Assembly (NCBI GenBank): GCA_900104855.1
Contig: FNSS01000001.1
Coordinates: 3,906,001-3,970,000, forward strand
Source of the DNA: Rhizobiales bacterium GAS188
Lineage (GTDB): Bacteria; Pseudomonadota; Alphaproteobacteria; Rhizobiales; Beijerinckiaceae
DNA length: 64,000 bases
Reading direction: 5' to 3'
The notes beneath the pieces are model-generated. The model saw only the letters and a program-made list of their open reading frames with translations. It ran no database searches and had not been told where the DNA came from. The position numbers were made by a program, and so were the translations under genes. Of the stretch, positions 25,755-39,327 are shown piece after piece. Each line of letters opens with the position of its first letter. Within the stretch, counting starts at the first letter, position 1.

Positions 25755-26123
25755 ATGAGCGATACCGATCCGATATATGCAGCCGCGCGGGGAGCGGAAC
25801 TCGTCCGTTTCCCCGTTGCGGCGAAAGAGCGCATCTCTTTCGATCGGCAGGAGCTGCGGGAAATCTTCAACCTCTACGGCCGCAAGGTCGTTTCGGGCGA
25901 ATGGCGCGATTACGCGCTGGATTTCCTCAAGGATCGGGCAGTTTTCTCGGTTTTCCGTCGCGCTTCGGAGATGCCGCTCTATCGTATCGTCAAGGATCCG
26001 GCGCTGGCGCGGCGCCAAGGCACCTATGCGGTGATCACCGCCACTGGGCTCGTCATGAAGCGCGGCCATGAGCTGCGCAATGTGCTGCGCGTCCTGGACA
26101 AGCCGAGATTGCTGGTCAACTGA
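25755..26123 (+). CDS. DUF2794 domain protein
   Basis: 122 residues from ATG 25755 (SD-like AAGAGG upstream). The sequence matches the alphaproteobacterial DUF2794 family as I know it: FDRQELREIFNLYGRKVVSG, then EWRDYALDFLKDRAVFSVFR, then EMPLYRIVKDPALARRQGTY, and a C-terminal KRGHELRNVLRVLDK. The function is unknown; the protein looks cytosolic and has no Cys. It ends 5 bp before the stop of the convergent argJ. Thirty more codons are open upstream but lack family residues. Confidence 0.88.
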   Translation: MSDTDPIYAAARGAELVRFPVAAKERISFDRQELREIFNLYGRKVVSGEWRDYALDFLKDRAVFSVFRRASEMPLYRIVKDPALARRQGTYAVITATGLVMKRGHELRNVLRVLDKPRLLVN

Positions 26124-26128
26124 CGCGC

Positions 26129-27370
26129 CTATGAGCGGTAATCGCCGTTGATCTCGACATAGGCCTTGGTCAGATCGCAGGTCCACATGCGGGACCGGCC
26201 CTTGCCGAGGCCGAGATCGACATCGATGGTGATCTCTTCCTGCTTCATGGTCGCGGAGACCTTGGCTTCGTCATAGGTGGGGTCGCGCTCGCCTTTGCGC
26301 GCGACGCGGATGCCGTTGAATGCGATCGATAGCCGGTCGCGATCGGCCGGCTCGCCGGCCTTGCCGACCGCCATCACGACGCGCCCCCAATTGGCGTCCT
26401 CGCCGGCGACCGCGGTCTTGACCAGGGGCGATTCGGCGATGGAGCGGGCGATCCGCTTGGCCGAGCGTGCCGAGACCGCGCCCGTCACATTCACCTCAAC
26501 GAATTTGCGCGCCCCTTCGCCGTCTCGCGCCACCTGCTTTGCGAGGTTCTCGAGCACGGCGTTGAGCGCCGCCCGGAAGGGCCGCAGCCGCGCATCGGCG
26601 GCGCTGCCGATCGGCGCCGCGCCGCGCTTGCCCGCGGCACCCGTCGCGAAGATCATCAAGGTGTCCGAGGTCGAGGTGTCGCCGTCGACCGTCATGGCGT
26701 TCATCGAGGTGTCGGCGGCGCGCGCCAGCATCGTTTGCAGTATCGGCGCGGCGATCGGCGCGTCGGTGAACAGGAAGGACAGCATCGTGCCCATATCGGG
26801 CGCGATCATGCCGGCGCCCTTGGCGATGCCGTTGATGGTCACGGAGAGATCGCCGAGCTTGGCCTGCGCGGTCGCGACCTTGGGAAAGGTGTCGGTGGTC
26901 ATGATCGCCTTGGCGGCATCGAGCATGGCGCCGGGCTTCGCCTTGGCGGCGAGGGCGCCGAGGACGCCTTCGAATTTCCTGGCATCGAGCGGCTCGCCGA
27001 TCACCCCGGTCGAAGCCAGGAAGATCTCGGACGACGGCGCGCCGGTCGCCTTGGCGGCGAGGCTCGCGGTGAGCTTGACGGCTTCGCGGCCGCTGCGGCC
27101 CGTGAAGGCATTGGCGTTGCCGGAATTGACGACGAGGGCGCGGGCCTTGCCGCCCTTGAGCTTCGCCCGGCACCAGTCGACGGGCGCCGAGGGGCATTTC
27201 GAGCGCGTGAAGACGCCGGCCGCCTGCGTCCCCTTGTCCATGACGGCGAGCAGGACGTCGGTGCGCCCCTTATAGCGGATGCCGGCCGCGGCGGTGGCGA
27301 AGCGCACGCCCGCGATCTCGGGCAGGTCGGGGTAGGAATTGGGCGCGAGCGGCGAGATGGTCGTGGACAT
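26129..27370 (-). CDS. argJ: Bifunctional ornithine acetyltransferase/N-acetylglutamate synthase
   Basis: 413 residues from ATG 27370. ArgJ transfers acetyl from N-acetylornithine to glutamate in the cyclic arginine pathway. The precursor cleaves itself before the nucleophilic Thr; the motif is seen as [14 protein letters not shown], with Thr after MG. Other family segments are [23 protein letters not shown] and [17 protein letters not shown]. The longer open frame (22 extra codons) runs into a family-1 repeat and was rejected. The upstream histidine phosphatase gene ends 58 bp before this start. Confidence 0.95.
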   Translation of the reverse strand: MSTTISPLAPNSYPDLPEIAGVRFATAAAGIRYKGRTDVLLAVMDKGTQAAGVFTRSKCPSAPVDWCRAKLKGGKARALVVNSGNANAFTGRSGREAVKLTASLAAKATGAPSSEIFLASTGVIGEPLDARKFEGVLGALAAKAKPGAMLDAAKAIMTTDTFPKVATAQAKLGDLSVTINGIAKGAGMIAPDMGTMLSFLFTDAPIAAPILQTMLARAADTSMNAMTVDGDTSTSDTLMIFATGAAGKRGAAPIGSAADARLRPFRAALNAVLENLAKQVARDGEGARKFVEVNVTGAVSARSAKRIARSIAESPLVKTAVAGEDANWGRVVMAVGKAGEPADRDRLSIAFNGIRVARKGERDPTYDEAKVSATMKQEEITIDVDLGLGKGRSRMWTCDLTKAYVEINGDYRS

Positions 27371-27397
27371 GTTTCCTCTCCTAGGACCGGCGCCGCA

Positions 27398-27423
27398 GCG
27401 GGCGGGACGCCCGCGATCCCAGC
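27398..27423. repeat. Half copy of family-1 palindromic repeat
   Basis: Reverse complement reads gctgggatcgcgggcgtccc..., the left arm of the family-1 element, with its internal palindrome gggcgtcccgccc intact but no right arm. It lies 28 bp upstream of the argJ start. Confidence 0.65.
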
Positions 27424-27428
27424 CGCTT

Positions 27429-28031
27429 TCAATCATCCGCCGGGGCGGGAAGTGTCAAGGTTTCGCTCCGCCCGCCTGCGAGCCGGAAGACCGCGTCCTG
27501 AGGCACCGACAAGCTCAGCGCCTGCGCCGCCGCGAGGCCGAGATAGACGCCACGCAGCAGCCGGCCGGCAAGCCCGTGCGAGACGGCGATGACGGGGGCT
27601 TGCTGCTCTGTGAGCCAGGCTTCGAGGCGAGCGGAGGCGGCCTCGTAGGATTCCCCGTTCGGCGAGCGGAAATACCAGTCGAAGGGGCCGGCGCCGTCGA
27701 GCGCGTTCGGCCATTCGGCATGGATCTCGACGCTGTCGAGCCCGTCCCAGGCGCCGATCGAGACCTCCCGCAGGCGCGGCTCGACGACCGGCTCGGCACA
27801 GGCGCAGCGCCGCCGCAGGAGCGCCGCGGTCTCACGCGTTCGCCCCAAGGGACTCACATGCAAAGGGATATCCGGTTCGGCTCCGAGATGGGCCGCGAGG
27901 ATGCGCCCAATGAGCTCGGCCTGCTCGCGCCCGCGCCGGGTCAGGGATGAATCGAGCAGGCCCTGATAGCGCCCCTGCGCATTGAATTCGGTCTCGCCAT
28001 GGCGGACGAGATAGATCGCCTTAGCCGGCAT
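27429..28031 (-). CDS. Histidine phosphatase family protein
   Basis: 200 residues. Phosphoglycerate-mutase-like fold with the catalytic [17 protein letters not shown] (phosphohistidine acceptor His in RHGE), the Arg in [10 protein letters not shown], and the second catalytic His in [10 protein letters not shown]. Such enzymes remove phosphate from sugar phosphates, nucleotides or cobalamin precursors; the substrate is open. It lies between argJ and a foldase gene on the minus strand and is probably cotranscribed with one or both. The argJ gap of 58 bp holds a half repeat. Confidence 0.88.
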   Translation of the reverse strand: MPAKAIYLVRHGETEFNAQGRYQGLLDSSLTRRGREQAELIGRILAAHLGAEPDIPLHVSPLGRTRETAALLRRRCACAEPVVEPRLREVSIGAWDGLDSVEIHAEWPNALDGAGPFDWYFRSPNGESYEAASARLEAWLTEQQAPVIAVSHGLAGRLLRGVYLGLAAAQALSLSVPQDAVFRLAGGRSETLTLPAPADD

Positions 28032-28097
28032 GACGCCCCCCCTCGGCCGCAGGAAGAACGCTCCTCGAGTTGCCTCGCGAGTCCGCTATTTCTCGAG

Positions 28098-28988
28098 TTA
28101 CTTGGGCGGAGTAGCGGGGGTCGCGGGCGCTGCCGGGGCCGGGGTGGCGCCGCCGGCCGCTCCCGGGGTCGCCGGCTTGTCGAGCTGCACGATCTTCGCC
28201 TTCTCGCGCAGCGACAGCAGAAATTCCTGCTGCGCCTTCTGCACCAGGTAGGTGCCGATCCTGTCCTTCACGTCCTCGAAGGCCGGGACCGGCTTGGTGC
28301 GCTTCTCCTCGACCTTGATGACGTGCCAGCCGAACTGGCTCTTGACCGGGTCGGAGGTCTGGCCGGGCTCGAGCTTGAAGGCTGCGTCCGAGAACTCCTT
28401 GACCATCTTGTCCTTGGTGAACCAGCCGAGATCGCCGCCATCGGTCGCCGAGCCCGGATCCTTGGAGAACTCCTTCGACAAGGCGGCGAAGTCTTCACCC
28501 TTCTTGGCGCGTTCGGCCACCTGTTTGGCGATCGCCTCGTCCTCGACCAGGATATGGCGCGCATGCAGCTCGGTCTCGGGCGGCAGCTTGGTCACCGTGT
28601 CGTCATAGAGCTTCTTGCGCGCCTCGGGCGTATCGGCCTTCGCGCCCTCCTTCACCATCAGGTCGTCGAGCAGGATCTTGTCGCGGTAATATTGCATCCT
28701 GGCGGCGAAATCCGGCGTGTCCTGGAGTTTGGCCGCTTCGGCCGCCTGGGCGCCGAGCTTCAGATCGGCGAGAAATCGGATCAGATAGTCGCGCTTGGCG
28801 GCCTCGGGCACGGATTGCAGCTGGCTGCCCAGATCCTGCTCGGCGATGACGAGATCGCTGTCCTTGATCGGGGCGCCATTGACGGTTGCGACGATCTTGT
28901 CGGGCGCGTTCTCGGCCCGTGCCGGGACCGCCGCCGAGATGAGCGCGATCGCCAGTGTGGAACCGAGGAGAGACCGTGAGATTGCCAT
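28098..28988 (-). CDS. Periplasmic PpiC-type peptidyl-prolyl isomerase/foldase
   Basis: 296 residues from ATG 28988, with AAAAAGG about 10 nt upstream; ATG 28997 is in frame but too close to that site. Signal peptide MAISRSLLGSTLAIALISAA cleaved after ARA, a SurA-like N-terminal helical region, then a parvulin domain (LHARHILVEDEAIAKQV, DGGDLGWFTKDKMV, FGWHVIKVEEKR). It would assist folding of exported and outer-membrane proteins. The C-terminus is an Ala/Pro/Thr tail. It is divergent from secA across a 300-bp region with 20-bp repeats, so export and folding genes share one control region. Confidence 0.9.
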   Translation of the reverse strand: MAISRSLLGSTLAIALISAAVPARAENAPDKIVATVNGAPIKDSDLVIAEQDLGSQLQSVPEAAKRDYLIRFLADLKLGAQAAEAAKLQDTPDFAARMQYYRDKILLDDLMVKEGAKADTPEARKKLYDDTVTKLPPETELHARHILVEDEAIAKQVAERAKKGEDFAALSKEFSKDPGSATDGGDLGWFTKDKMVKEFSDAAFKLEPGQTSDPVKSQFGWHVIKVEEKRTKPVPAFEDVKDRIGTYLVQKAQQEFLLSLREKAKIVQLDKPATPGAAGGATPAPAAPATPATPPK

Positions 28989-29135
28989 CGAAATCATGCC
29001 TTTTTCGCGATTTGGACGCTGCCGCGCGGATGAGTGGCCGATCATCGCGGCGAACACAAGTCGAATTTGCGCGAGCGGAATCGAGGGCCGGAATATTGAC
29101 AAGGCGCCCCCCTAGCCCCCACCTGTGAATTGCGC

Positions 29136-29210
29136 CAAGACTCGATCCCAGAAACAAGACTTGGTCCCAAAAAACAAGACTTGGTTTTGAACCCAAGACA
29201 TGGTTTTGAC
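29136..29210. repeat. Four imperfect tandem repeats of about 20 bp upstream of secA
   Basis: The word caagac begins units at 29136, 29155, 29175 and 29194 (spacing 19, 20, 19). Units 2 and 3 share caagacttggt and units 3 and 4 share tggttttga. They lie 80-150 bp upstream of secA, between it and the divergent foldase gene. Confidence 0.75.
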
Positions 29211-29289
29211 ACCAGCGCCGTGCAATCAGCACCTTTGATACGGCGTCCCGCGACATCCTGACACTCCCGCCCGGACGGAAAGGCCTTCC

Positions 29290-32130
29290 ATGTTTGGTGC
29301 ATTGGCGAAGAGGCTCTTCGGCTCTTCCAATGATCGGCGGCTCAAGACCTACACCCCCTTGGTCGCGAGCATCAATGCGTTGGAGAAGGAGCTGGAAAGC
29401 CTCTCCGACGACATGCTGCGCGCCCGCACGCAGGCCTTCCGCGACGAGCTTGCCGCCGGCAAGACGCTCGACGACATCCTGGTCCCCGCCTTCGCCACGG
29501 TACGCGAGGCGGCCAAGCGCACGCTCGGGCAACGCCATTTCGACGTGCAGCTGATCGGCGGCATGGTGCTGCATGAAGGCTCAATCTCCGAGATGCGCAC
29601 CGGTGAAGGCAAGACGCTGGTCGCGACGCTCCCGGTCTATCTAAACGCGCTCGCCGGCAAGGGCGTGCATGTGGTGACCGTCAACGATTATCTGGCCCGG
29701 CGCGATGCCGAATGGATGGGCCAGATCTACAAATTCCTCGGCATGACGGTCGGCGTGATCGTGCATGGCCTCGAAGATTCCGAACGCCACGCTGCCTATG
29801 CCTGCGACATCACCTACGGCACCAACAACGAATACGGCTTCGACTATCTGCGCGACAACATGAAATACGACATGGCGCAGATGGTGCAGCGCGGTCACAA
29901 TTTCGGGATCGTCGACGAGGTCGATTCGATCCTGGTCGACGAGGCGCGCACCCCCCTGATCATCTCGGGCCCGACCGAGGATCGTTCCGAGCTCTATGTC
30001 GCGGTCGATGCCCTCATTCCGCGCCTTGCGGCGAGCGATGTCGATGTCGACGAGAAGCAGCGCACCGTCTCGCTCACCGAGCAGGGCAATGAGCATGTCG
30101 AGAAGCTGCTCGCCGAAGCGGGGCTCCTGGTCGAAGGCAGCCTCTACGATGTCGAGAACACCGCGCTGGTGCACCATTCGAACCAGGCGCTGCGGGCCCA
30201 TAAGCTGTTCCAGCGCGACAAGGATTACATTGTCCGCAACGGCGAAGTGATCATCATCGACGAGTTCACCGGCCGCATGATGCCCGGCCGCCGCTATTCG
30301 GACGGGCTGCACCAGGCGCTCGAGGCCAAGGAGCGCGTGCAGATCCAGCCGGAAAACCAGACGCTCGCCTCGATCACCTTCCAGAACTATTTCCGCCTCT
30401 ACAAGAAGCTTGCCGGCATGACCGGCACGGCCGCGACCGAGGCCGACGAGTTCCAGGAGATCTATAAGCTCGAGGTCGTCGAGATCCCGACCAATGTGGA
30501 CGTTGCGCGCCAGGATCATGACGACGAGGTCTACCGCACCAGCGACGAGCGCACCCGCGCCGTGCTGCGCGAGATCGAGGAGGCCCATGCCAAGGGCCAG
30601 CCGCTGCTCGTCGGCACCACCTCGATCGAGAAGTCGGAGCTGCTCGCCGAGGTGATGAAGGCGCATAACTTCAAGATGATCGACTTCGCCGATCCGAACG
30701 GCCTCCAGCCGCTCTATGAGGCGGCGCGCGAGGGGCGCCCCTCGCGCCTGTTCGCGGTGCTGAATGCGCGCTTCCACGAGCAGGAGGCCTTCATCATCGC
30801 CCAGGCGGGCGCGCCGGGCGCCGTCACCATCGCCACCAACATGGCCGGCCGCGGCACCGACATCCAGCTCGGCGGCAATGCCGATATGCGCATCCGCCAG
30901 GCGCTCGGCAGCATGGAGCCGGGGCCCGAGCGGGCCGCCAGGGAGGCCGAGATCCGCGCCGAGATCGCGACCTTCAGGACCAAGGTGCTGGCTGCGGGCG
31001 GGCTCTATGTGCTCGGCACCGAGCGCCATGAAAGCCGGCGCATCGACAACCAGATGCGCGGCCGCTCCGGCCGTCAGGGCGATCCCGGCAAGTCCAAATT
31101 CTACCTGTCGCTGCAGGACGATCTGATGCGCATCTTCGGATCCGAGCGCATGGACGGCATGCTGCAGAAGCTCGGCCTCCAGGAGGACGAGGCGATCGTC
31201 CATAACTGGATCAACAAGGCGATCGAGCGCGCCCAGGGCAAGGTCGAAGCCCGCAATTTCGACATGCGCAAGAACGTGCTGCGCTACGACAACGTCATGA
31301 ACGACCAGCGGAAAGTGATTTTCGAGCAGCGCCGCGAGTTCATGGGCCAGGAGAGCGTGCGCGAGACCATCGACGATATGCGCCACGGCGTGATCGACGA
31401 TGTCGTGCATACCCATGTGCCGACCGATTCCTATCCCGAGCAATGGGATGTCGAGGGCCTGAAGGAGGCGCTCGGCAAAACGCTCAATCTCGACGCCCCG
31501 GTCGCCGATTGGGCGAAGGAGGAAGGCATCACCGAGGAGGCGGTGCGCGAGCGGCTGCGCGAGCTCGCCGATCAGGGCTACGCCAGGCGCGTCGACAGCA
31601 ACGGCGCCGAGCTGATGAGCTATGTCGAGAAGCAGGTGCTGTTGCAGGCGCTCGACCATCTGTGGCGCGAGCATCTCGTGACGCTCGACCAGTTGCGCCA
31701 GGTGGTGGGCTGGCGCGGCTATGCGCAGCGCGATCCGCTCAACGAATACAAGGCCGAAGCCTTCCAGCTCTTCAACGGCATGGTGGCGCATCTGCGCGAG
31801 GCCGTGACCGGGCAGCTCATGCGCGTCGAGGTCGTGATGCAGCCCCCGCCTTTGGCCGCCCCCTCGGGGATGGAGGCCCATCATATCGATCCGGTGACGG
31901 GCGAGGACGAGATGGCGCTCGCTTCGCTCAATGCCGGCGACCCCTTCCGGGCGGCCGCCTCCATGCTCGGCTTCGATCCGACGGCCGTGGCCGAAGCCCC
32001 GCCCCCGGCACGCGCCGCTGCAAAGGCCGATCCCGCCAATCCTGCGAGCTGGGGCAAGGTCGGCCGCAACGACAGCTGCCCTTGCGGTTCAGGCAAGAAG
32101 TTCAAGCACTGCCACGGGCGCTTCGCCTGA
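29290..32130 (+). CDS. secA: Preprotein translocase ATPase SecA
   Basis: 946 residues, full family length. SecA drives preproteins through SecYEG using ATP. Walker A MRTGEGKT has Lys108, the DEAD-type Walker B lies in [12 protein letters not shown], and [23 protein letters not shown] and [11 protein letters not shown] mark the helicase-like motor. The C-terminus carries the Zn-binding [13 protein letters not shown] that contacts SecB and lipid. The ATG at 29290 matches the family start [18 protein letters not shown]. It is a single gene followed by repeat-rich DNA. Confidence 0.97.
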   Translation: MFGALAKRLFGSSNDRRLKTYTPLVASINALEKELESLSDDMLRARTQAFRDELAAGKTLDDILVPAFATVREAAKRTLGQRHFDVQLIGGMVLHEGSISEMRTGEGKTLVATLPVYLNALAGKGVHVVTVNDYLARRDAEWMGQIYKFLGMTVGVIVHGLEDSERHAAYACDITYGTNNEYGFDYLRDNMKYDMAQMVQRGHNFGIVDEVDSILVDEARTPLIISGPTEDRSELYVAVDALIPRLAASDVDVDEKQRTVSLTEQGNEHVEKLLAEAGLLVEGSLYDVENTALVHHSNQALRAHKLFQRDKDYIVRNGEVIIIDEFTGRMMPGRRYSDGLHQALEAKERVQIQPENQTLASITFQNYFRLYKKLAGMTGTAATEADEFQEIYKLEVVEIPTNVDVARQDHDDEVYRTSDERTRAVLREIEEAHAKGQPLLVGTTSIEKSELLAEVMKAHNFKMIDFADPNGLQPLYEAAREGRPSRLFAVLNARFHEQEAFIIAQAGAPGAVTIATNMAGRGTDIQLGGNADMRIRQALGSMEPGPERAAREAEIRAEIATFRTKVLAAGGLYVLGTERHESRRIDNQMRGRSGRQGDPGKSKFYLSLQDDLMRIFGSERMDGMLQKLGLQEDEAIVHNWINKAIERAQGKVEARNFDMRKNVLRYDNVMNDQRKVIFEQRREFMGQESVRETIDDMRHGVIDDVVHTHVPTDSYPEQWDVEGLKEALGKTLNLDAPVADWAKEEGITEEAVRERLRELADQGYARRVDSNGAELMSYVEKQVLLQALDHLWREHLVTLDQLRQVVGWRGYAQRDPLNEYKAEAFQLFNGMVAHLREAVTGQLMRVEVVMQPPPLAAPSGMEAHHIDPVTGEDEMALASLNAGDPFRAAASMLGFDPTAVAEAPPPARAAAKADPANPASWGKVGRNDSCPCGSGKKFKHCHGRFA

Positions 32131-32144
32131 AGCACCTTTCTTCT

Positions 32145-32172
32145 CCTTCTCCCGCTCTTGGGCGGGAGAAGG
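32145..32172. repeat. Strong 11-bp hairpin after secA
   Basis: Perfect inverted repeat ccttctcccgc/gcgggagaagg with a 6-nt loop. No T-run follows. It looks like the common Rhizobiales intergenic palindrome and may act as a transcript end. Confidence 0.7.
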
Positions 32173-32274
32173 TGCAAATCTTCCCTAGAAAGACTCTGCG
32201 TAGTGAGGGCGGATGAGGGACGCCGGTGAAGCGCCAGATCTTGAAGTAAAGACCTTGCGTCCCTCACCCGCCTC

Positions 32275-32321
32275 GACCATAGCTGTGAGCGAACGCTCTC
32301 AGCGTGCTTCGAGCTATGGTC
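32275..32321. repeat. Nested double hairpin
   Basis: Outer perfect 10-bp stem gaccatagct/agctatggtc (32275-32284 with 32312-32321) encloses an inner 5-bp hairpin gagcg-aa-cgctc (32287-32298). Confidence 0.7.
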
Positions 32322-32355
32322 TCGGCACCCTCTCCCGCAAGAGCGGGCGAGGGTT

Positions 32356-32386
32356 TGGGACGACCGAGAAGGTCGCGGTCCCAGGG
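32356..32386. repeat. Half copy of family-1 palindromic repeat
   Basis: Contains the right-arm words of family 1, ggtcgcggtcccaggg, preceded by a short tgggacgacc, giving a small hairpin closed by tgggac/gtccca. Confidence 0.6.
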
Positions 32387-32458
32387 CGCTTGCCCTTCCC
32401 GGCTCAATGCCGGTAAAAGGCGCGCAGCTCATTTTTTGACCTGTTCGAGGACATTCCC

Positions 32459-33862
32459 GTGGCGCCGCGCACCCTCTACGACAAGATCTGGGACGACCAT
32501 CTGGTCGATGCACAGCCGGACGGCACTTGCCTTCTCTATATCGACCGGCACCTGGTGCATGAAGTCACCTCGCCGCAGGCCTTCGAGGGCTTGCGCCTTG
32601 CCGGACGCAAGGTGCATTCGCCGGCGAAGACGCTGGCGGTCGTCGATCACAACGTCCCGACCACCGACCGCTCCAAGGGCATCGACGATCCCGAGAGCCG
32701 CATCCAGGTCGACACGCTGGCCAATAATGCGCGCGAATTCGGCGTCGAATATTACGACGAGCGCGATGTGCGCCAGGGCATCGTGCATGTCATCGGTCCC
32801 GAGCAGGGTTTCACGCTCCCCGGCACCACCATCGTCTGCGGCGACAGCCACACCTCGACGCATGGGGCCTTCGGCGCGCTCGCCCATGGCATCGGCACGA
32901 GCGAGGTCGAGCATGTGCTGGCGACGCAGACGCTGATCCAGCGCAAGGCGAAGAACATGCTGGTGCGCGTCGATGGCATCCTGCCCCCGGGCGTGACCGC
33001 CAAGGACATCATCCTCTCCATCATCGGCGAGATCGGCACGGCCGGCGGCACCGGCCATGTCATCGAATATGCGGGCGAGGCTATCCGCGCCCTGTCGATG
33101 GAAGGGCGGATGACGGTGTGCAACATGTCGATCGAGGGCGGCGCCCGCGCCGGCCTGATCGCGCCCGACGAGACGACCTTCGCTTATCTCGTCGGCCGCC
33201 CCAAGGCCCCCAAGGGCAAGGCCTGGGAGATGGCAATCGAGTATTGGCGTCAGCTGCGCTCGGATGAGGGGGCGCATTTCGACCAGACCGTGGTGCTCGA
33301 TGCCGCGAAGCTTCCCCCGATCGTCACCTGGGGCACCTCGCCCGAGCAGGTGACGACCGTGCTCGGCCGCGTTCCGGTGCCGTCCGAGATCGCCGATGAG
33401 GGCAAGCGCCTGGCCGCGGCGCGGGCCCTCGAATATCTGGGTCTCAATGGCGGGGAAAAGATCACCGATATCAGCATCAACCGCGTCTTCATCGGCTCCT
33501 GCACCAATGGCCGCATCGAGGATTTGCGGGCCGCCGCCAAGGTCGTCGCCGGCAAGCATGTCCATGACGGCGTCGCCGCCATGGTGGTGCCGGGCTCTGG
33601 CCTGGTGAAGGAACAGGCGGAGGCCGAGGGGCTCGACAAGGTGTTCCTCACGGCCGGCTTCGAATGGCGCGAGCCCGGCTGCTCGATGTGCCTGGCCATG
33701 AATGCCGACAAGCTCGCACCGGGCGAGCGTTGCGCCTCGACCTCGAACCGCAATTTCGAGGGGCGCCAGGGCTTCCGCGGCCGCACCCATCTGGTGTCGC
33801 CCGCCATGGCCGCGGCGGCGGCAGTCGCCGGGCGCTTCGTCGATATCCGGGAGTGGCGGTGA
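32459..33862 (+). CDS. leuC: 3-isopropylmalate dehydratase large subunit
   Basis: 467 residues starting at GTG 32459. Aconitase-family enzyme of leucine synthesis that isomerises 2- to 3-isopropylmalate with LeuD. The [4Fe-4S] ligands are visible in [11 protein letters not shown] and in GCSMCLAMN, and [20 protein letters not shown] is the family substrate segment. No leuD follows; the next gene is a DMT transporter, so the small subunit is encoded elsewhere. The start fits [16 protein letters not shown] of the family. Confidence 0.95.
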   Translation: MAPRTLYDKIWDDHLVDAQPDGTCLLYIDRHLVHEVTSPQAFEGLRLAGRKVHSPAKTLAVVDHNVPTTDRSKGIDDPESRIQVDTLANNAREFGVEYYDERDVRQGIVHVIGPEQGFTLPGTTIVCGDSHTSTHGAFGALAHGIGTSEVEHVLATQTLIQRKAKNMLVRVDGILPPGVTAKDIILSIIGEIGTAGGTGHVIEYAGEAIRALSMEGRMTVCNMSIEGGARAGLIAPDETTFAYLVGRPKAPKGKAWEMAIEYWRQLRSDEGAHFDQTVVLDAAKLPPIVTWGTSPEQVTTVLGRVPVPSEIADEGKRLAAARALEYLGLNGGEKITDISINRVFIGSCTNGRIEDLRAAAKVVAGKHVHDGVAAMVVPGSGLVKEQAEAEGLDKVFLTAGFEWREPGCSMCLAMNADKLAPGERCASTSNRNFEGRQGFRGRTHLVSPAMAAAAAVAGRFVDIREWR

Positions 33863-33970
33863 CGGGCTGGCCCGTCGCTTCATTCCGCTCGCGAATTGCG
33901 CCGCAAGAACCGGATAGCGTAGCCGCGCCATCGCGCTAGGACTGGCTCACAGCCCCGAAAGGAGCGTGCC

Positions 33971-34969
33971 GTGAGCGAGACCACCGCCGTCAACCGGGCC
34001 ATGACGCCGATCGAATGGGCGATGCTGATCGCCCTTTCGGTGCTGTGGGGCGGCTCCTTCTTCTTCACCGGCGTCGCCGTCAAGGAGCTGCCGCCCTTCA
34101 CCATCGTGGTGCTGCGGGTCGGCGTCGCGGCCATCATCCTCAACATCGCGGTCCGGGCGATGGGCCTCGCCATGCCGCGCCAGGGCAGCGTCTGGGCCGC
34201 ATTCTTCGGCATGGGCCTCCTGAACAATGTGGTGCCCTTCACCTTGTTCGTCTGGGGGCAGACTCATATCGCCAGCGGCCTCGCCTCGATCCTCAACGCC
34301 ACCACGCCCTTGTTCACCGTCATCGTGGCGCATCTGTTCACCAGCGACGAGAGGATGACGGCCAATCGTCTCGCGGGCGTGCTCATCGGCCTCATCGGCG
34401 TCGCCGTGATGATCGGCCGGCAGGCGCTCTCAGGGCTCGTGCCTGGAGCTCTCGGCACCGACATGCTTGCCCAACTCGCCTGCCTTGGCGCCGCGCTGAG
34501 CTATGGCTTCGCGGGCGTCTATGGACGGCGCTTCAAGCGCCTGGGCGTAGCGCCCATGCTGACCGCGACCGGGCAGGTCACGGCCTCGGCCGTGATGCTG
34601 GCGCCGGTCGCGCTCCTCGTGGAGCATCCCTGGACGCTGCCTGTGCCGAGCCTGCCGGTTCTCGGGGCGATCCTCGGCATCGCGGCCTTGTCGACCGCGC
34701 TCGCCTATGTGCTCTATTTCCGGATTCTGGCCACTGCGGGTGCGACCAATCTGCTGCTCGTGACTTTCCTGATCCCCGTCAGCGCCCTCATCCTCGGCAC
34801 GCTCGTCCTCCGCGAGCCGCTGATCGGCGCCCAGCTCCTCGGCATGGCTATGATCGGCCTTGGCCTCGCCGCGATCGATGGCCGCCTGCTGCGCCTGTTG
34901 CGCGATCGGCTACGGCCAAACCCCGCCCCGGCGCTGCCGCCGATCGAGCATGATCTCGGGCGGGATTGA
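33971..34969 (+). CDS. EamA/DMT superfamily transporter
   Basis: 332 residues with ten predicted transmembrane helices in two EamA repeats (first: LIALSVLWGGSFFFTGVAVK; second: LAQLACLGAALSYGFAGVYGRRF). Drug/metabolite exporters of this type move small metabolites, often amino acids, out of the cell. It starts at GTG 33971 just after GGAGCG. It is separated from leuC by about 108 bp and converges with greA across 60 bp. The substrate is unknown. Confidence 0.88.
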   Translation: MSETTAVNRAMTPIEWAMLIALSVLWGGSFFFTGVAVKELPPFTIVVLRVGVAAIILNIAVRAMGLAMPRQGSVWAAFFGMGLLNNVVPFTLFVWGQTHIASGLASILNATTPLFTVIVAHLFTSDERMTANRLAGVLIGLIGVAVMIGRQALSGLVPGALGTDMLAQLACLGAALSYGFAGVYGRRFKRLGVAPMLTATGQVTASAVMLAPVALLVEHPWTLPVPSLPVLGAILGIAALSTALAYVLYFRILATAGATNLLLVTFLIPVSALILGTLVLREPLIGAQLLGMAMIGLGLAAIDGRLLRLLRDRLRPNPAPALPPIEHDLGRD

Positions 34970-35030
34970 CGCCGTGCAGCCGGACACGGCGCCACATTGC
35001 GCCGCCGGCCCGAACCTGCAGGGAGGGAGC

Positions 35031-35504
35031 TTAGCGGAAGCTGACGCCGACGATCTCGTAGGACTTGCCGCCGCCGGGCGTATGCACCTCGACCGTATCG
35101 CCGACCGTCTTGCCGATGAGCGCCCGTGCGACAGGCGAGGTGATCGACACCTTGCCGGAGCGCACATCCGCCTCGGTCTCTCCGACCAGCTGGTAGATCT
35201 TGGTCTGCTCGGTGTCCTCGTCGAGCAATTTGACGGTGGCGCCGAATTTCACGGTCTTGCCGGTCAATTTCGTGGCGTCGATGACGTCGGCGCGCCCGAT
35301 CAGTGATTCGAGCTCGAGAATGCGCCCTTCATTATGCGACTGAGCCTCTTTCGCCGAATGATACTCGGCATTCTCGGACAGATCGCCGAGCGAACGCGCG
35401 TCGGAAATCGCCTGGATGATCCGCGGGCGATCTTCCTGCTGGCGCGTCTTCAGCTCGGATTCCAAAGCGACATAACCCGCCGGGGTCATCGGCACCTTGT
35501 CCAT
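35031..35504 (-). CDS. greA: Transcription elongation factor GreA
   Basis: 157 residues, standard length. GreA stimulates RNA polymerase to cleave backtracked transcripts. The coiled-coil N-terminus contains the acidic tip region [16 protein letters not shown] with the conserved D and E residues, and the FKBP-like C-terminus ends [18 protein letters not shown]. It lies about 100 bp downstream of carB on the same strand, an arrangement usual in alphaproteobacteria. Confidence 0.96.
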   Translation of the reverse strand: MDKVPMTPAGYVALESELKTRQQEDRPRIIQAISDARSLGDLSENAEYHSAKEAQSHNEGRILELESLIGRADVIDATKLTGKTVKFGATVKLLDEDTEQTKIYQLVGETEADVRSGKVSITSPVARALIGKTVGDTVEVHTPGGGKSYEIVGVSFR

Positions 35505-35605
35505 GACTGCGTAGTCCTTTCAGCACAACTTACCGCTCCCCGAGTGGGGAAACGCATTTTTCCGTGTCCAGAGACGCGCTGCTCGGCGAATATGACCCCG
35601 AGGAC

Positions 35606-39019
<3,414 letters not shown>

Positions 39020-39327
39020 GGGTGTCCAAGAATGTGCAGCAAGCAGGAATATGCGGCAAGAATCCGCAGTCGGGCGCCAGCGCGTGCCGATCCGTCCGGC
39101 GGGGCCGCTGCGACACAAATCAGGCGATTCAGGGCTGGCGCGGCTCTATAGCCGGGTTGCCGGCAAGAGGGAAGCGGCGAATCCGAAGCATGATCCCGAA
39201 GAGCGGCCAAAGCGGCTGGGACCGCGGGCGTCCCGCCCGCACTTGCTTGGGGCGAGGCCTCCACGCCGGCAGGAAGGGCGACCGAGACGGTCGCGGTCCC
39301 AGGGAGCGGCCCCGTCCCGGAGCCTCC
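39020..39327. other. Intergenic region upstream of carB
   Basis: 308 bp between carB and the end of the autotransporter gene, both on the minus strand. The carB promoter should lie in the first 200 bp; none was called. The rest is a full family-1 repeat. Confidence 0.5.
39216..39303. repeat. Dispersed palindromic repeat, family 1, full copy
   Basis: Left arm ctgggaccgcgggcgtcccg and right arm ending cgagacggtcgcggtcccag pair at their outer 9 bp, with the internal palindrome gggcgtcccgccc in the left half. Nearly identical arms occur at 56858-56947. Confidence 0.8.

Larger units (their letters stand above)
32131..32458. other. Intergenic region between secA and leuC with three foldback elements
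   Basis: 328 bp without a gene. In order it holds a hairpin at 32145-32172, a nested double hairpin at 32275-32321 and a family-1 half repeat at 32356-32386. The leuC ribosome site AGGA lies about 9 nt before its GTG. No promoter could be called with confidence. Confidence 0.6.
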
